5,481 nucleotides of DNA from CAZBQG01 sp964493945 (GTDB lineage Bacteria; Pseudomonadota; Alphaproteobacteria; Rhodospirillales; UBA2165): contig CAZBQG010000271.1 in NCBI GenBank assembly GCA_964493945.1, positions 1 to 5,481 on the forward strand. The letters run 5' to 3'. The notes under the pieces are model-generated. The model searched no databases. It had not been told where the DNA came from and was given only the letters and a program-made list of their open reading frames with translations. Shown piece by piece: positions 5,180 to 5,481 of the stretch (within the stretch, counting starts at the first letter, position 1; each line of letters starts with the position of its first letter). A program made the position numbers and the translations under genes.

Positions 5180-5481
5180 ATGGCCAATATAAGTTTTGCC
5201 TTGGGCGTTTCGCACGGTCCTTTACTTTCCACCCCGGCTGATAAATGGGGCCTCCGGGCCGATGACGACCGCAAGAACCCTGCCCATCCGTTTCGCGAAA
5301 AAACCTATACATTCGATCAATTGGCCGAACTGCGGAAGGGTGAAAATCTGGAAGACCAGATCCGCCTGGAGGTGTGCGAGGAACGCCACGCCCGCTGCCA
5401 GACCCAGATCGCCGCCCTGGCCGATAAGATTGCCGAGGCGGACCCGGATGTGATGGTCATCATCGGCGATGATCAGCATGA
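5180..5481 (+). CDS. Class III extradiol ring-cleavage dioxygenase, LigB-type catalytic subunit (5' part)
   Basis: The frame is open from ATG 5180 to the window edge, 100 complete codons, so the gene is cut at its 3' end. AAGGAG at 5167-5172 stands seven bases before the ATG, a strong ribosome binding site. The protein resembles the catalytic subunit of protocatechuate 4,5-dioxygenase and its relatives, non-heme Fe(II) enzymes that split catecholic rings next to the hydroxyl pair. Seen: MANISFALGVSHGPLLSTPA with His12 at the position of the first iron ligand (His12 in LigB), and VMVIIGDDQH with His100, expected to be the second ligand. About 40 residues (25-65) between them look like an insertion compared with LigB itself, as in DODA-type relatives. 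The catalytic His and the Glu ligand would lie beyond the window. It diverges from the chemoreceptor. The substrate cannot be read from this part. Confidence 0.85.
   Translation, partial: MANISFALGVSHGPLLSTPADKWGLRADDDRKNPAHPFREKTYTFDQLAELRKGENLEDQIRLEVCEERHARCQTQIAALADKIAEADPDVMVIIGDDQH

Noticed and set aside
1..5481. CRISPR arrays, insertion sequences, attachment sites or an origin
   Set aside because: I found no regularly spaced repeats, no transposase-like protein, no flanking inverted repeats and no clustered origin motifs on either strand.

Overview
The window looks like a chromosomal piece of a GC-rich alphaproteobacterium, possibly of the Rhodospirillales (Azospirillum/Magnetospirillum) kind. 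That placement is inferred from the base composition, from a soluble chemoreceptor with two PAS domains, and from the mix of aromatic-catabolism enzymes. It is not proven by any marker gene here.

Layout from left to right: (1) 1-252 holds no convincing gene, apart from a possible 30-codon tail of an upstream reading frame ending at 93. (2) 253-1026, plus strand, is a complete 2-keto-4-pentenoate hydratase (MhpD family). (3) 1039-3354, minus strand, converges on the hydratase with a 12-base gap. It is a complete molybdopterin-binding large subunit of the xanthine dehydrogenase/CO dehydrogenase family. (4) About 3486-4957, minus strand, is a broken methyl-accepting chemotaxis protein: GTG start, two tandem PAS domains, then the cytoplasmic signalling domain, with a strong intrinsic terminator at 3408-3451. 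As given, it contains three single-base losses and one in-frame TAA. A fourth indel probably removed its natural stop. (5) 4958-5179 is a divergent, AT-rich control region with a good sigma70-type promoter at 5060-5089 and two copies of a paired CCGGTT motif. (6) 5180-5481, plus strand, is the first 100 codons of a class III extradiol ring-cleavage dioxygenase (LigB type), cut by the window end.

An extradiol dioxygenase, a 2-keto-4-pentenoate hydratase and a molybdenum hydroxylase together suggest degradation of an aromatic compound by hydroxylation, meta-cleavage and hydration. The chemoreceptor could once have coupled movement to metabolism of such substrates. The genes do not form one operon: the hydratase and the hydroxylase converge, and the receptor and the dioxygenase diverge. 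The hydroxylase large subunit has no small or medium subunit gene beside it. I did not find a clearly new system. The points most worth a second look are the decay (or sequencing errors) in the chemoreceptor, the isolated hydroxylase subunit, and the repeated motif around the dioxygenase promoter.
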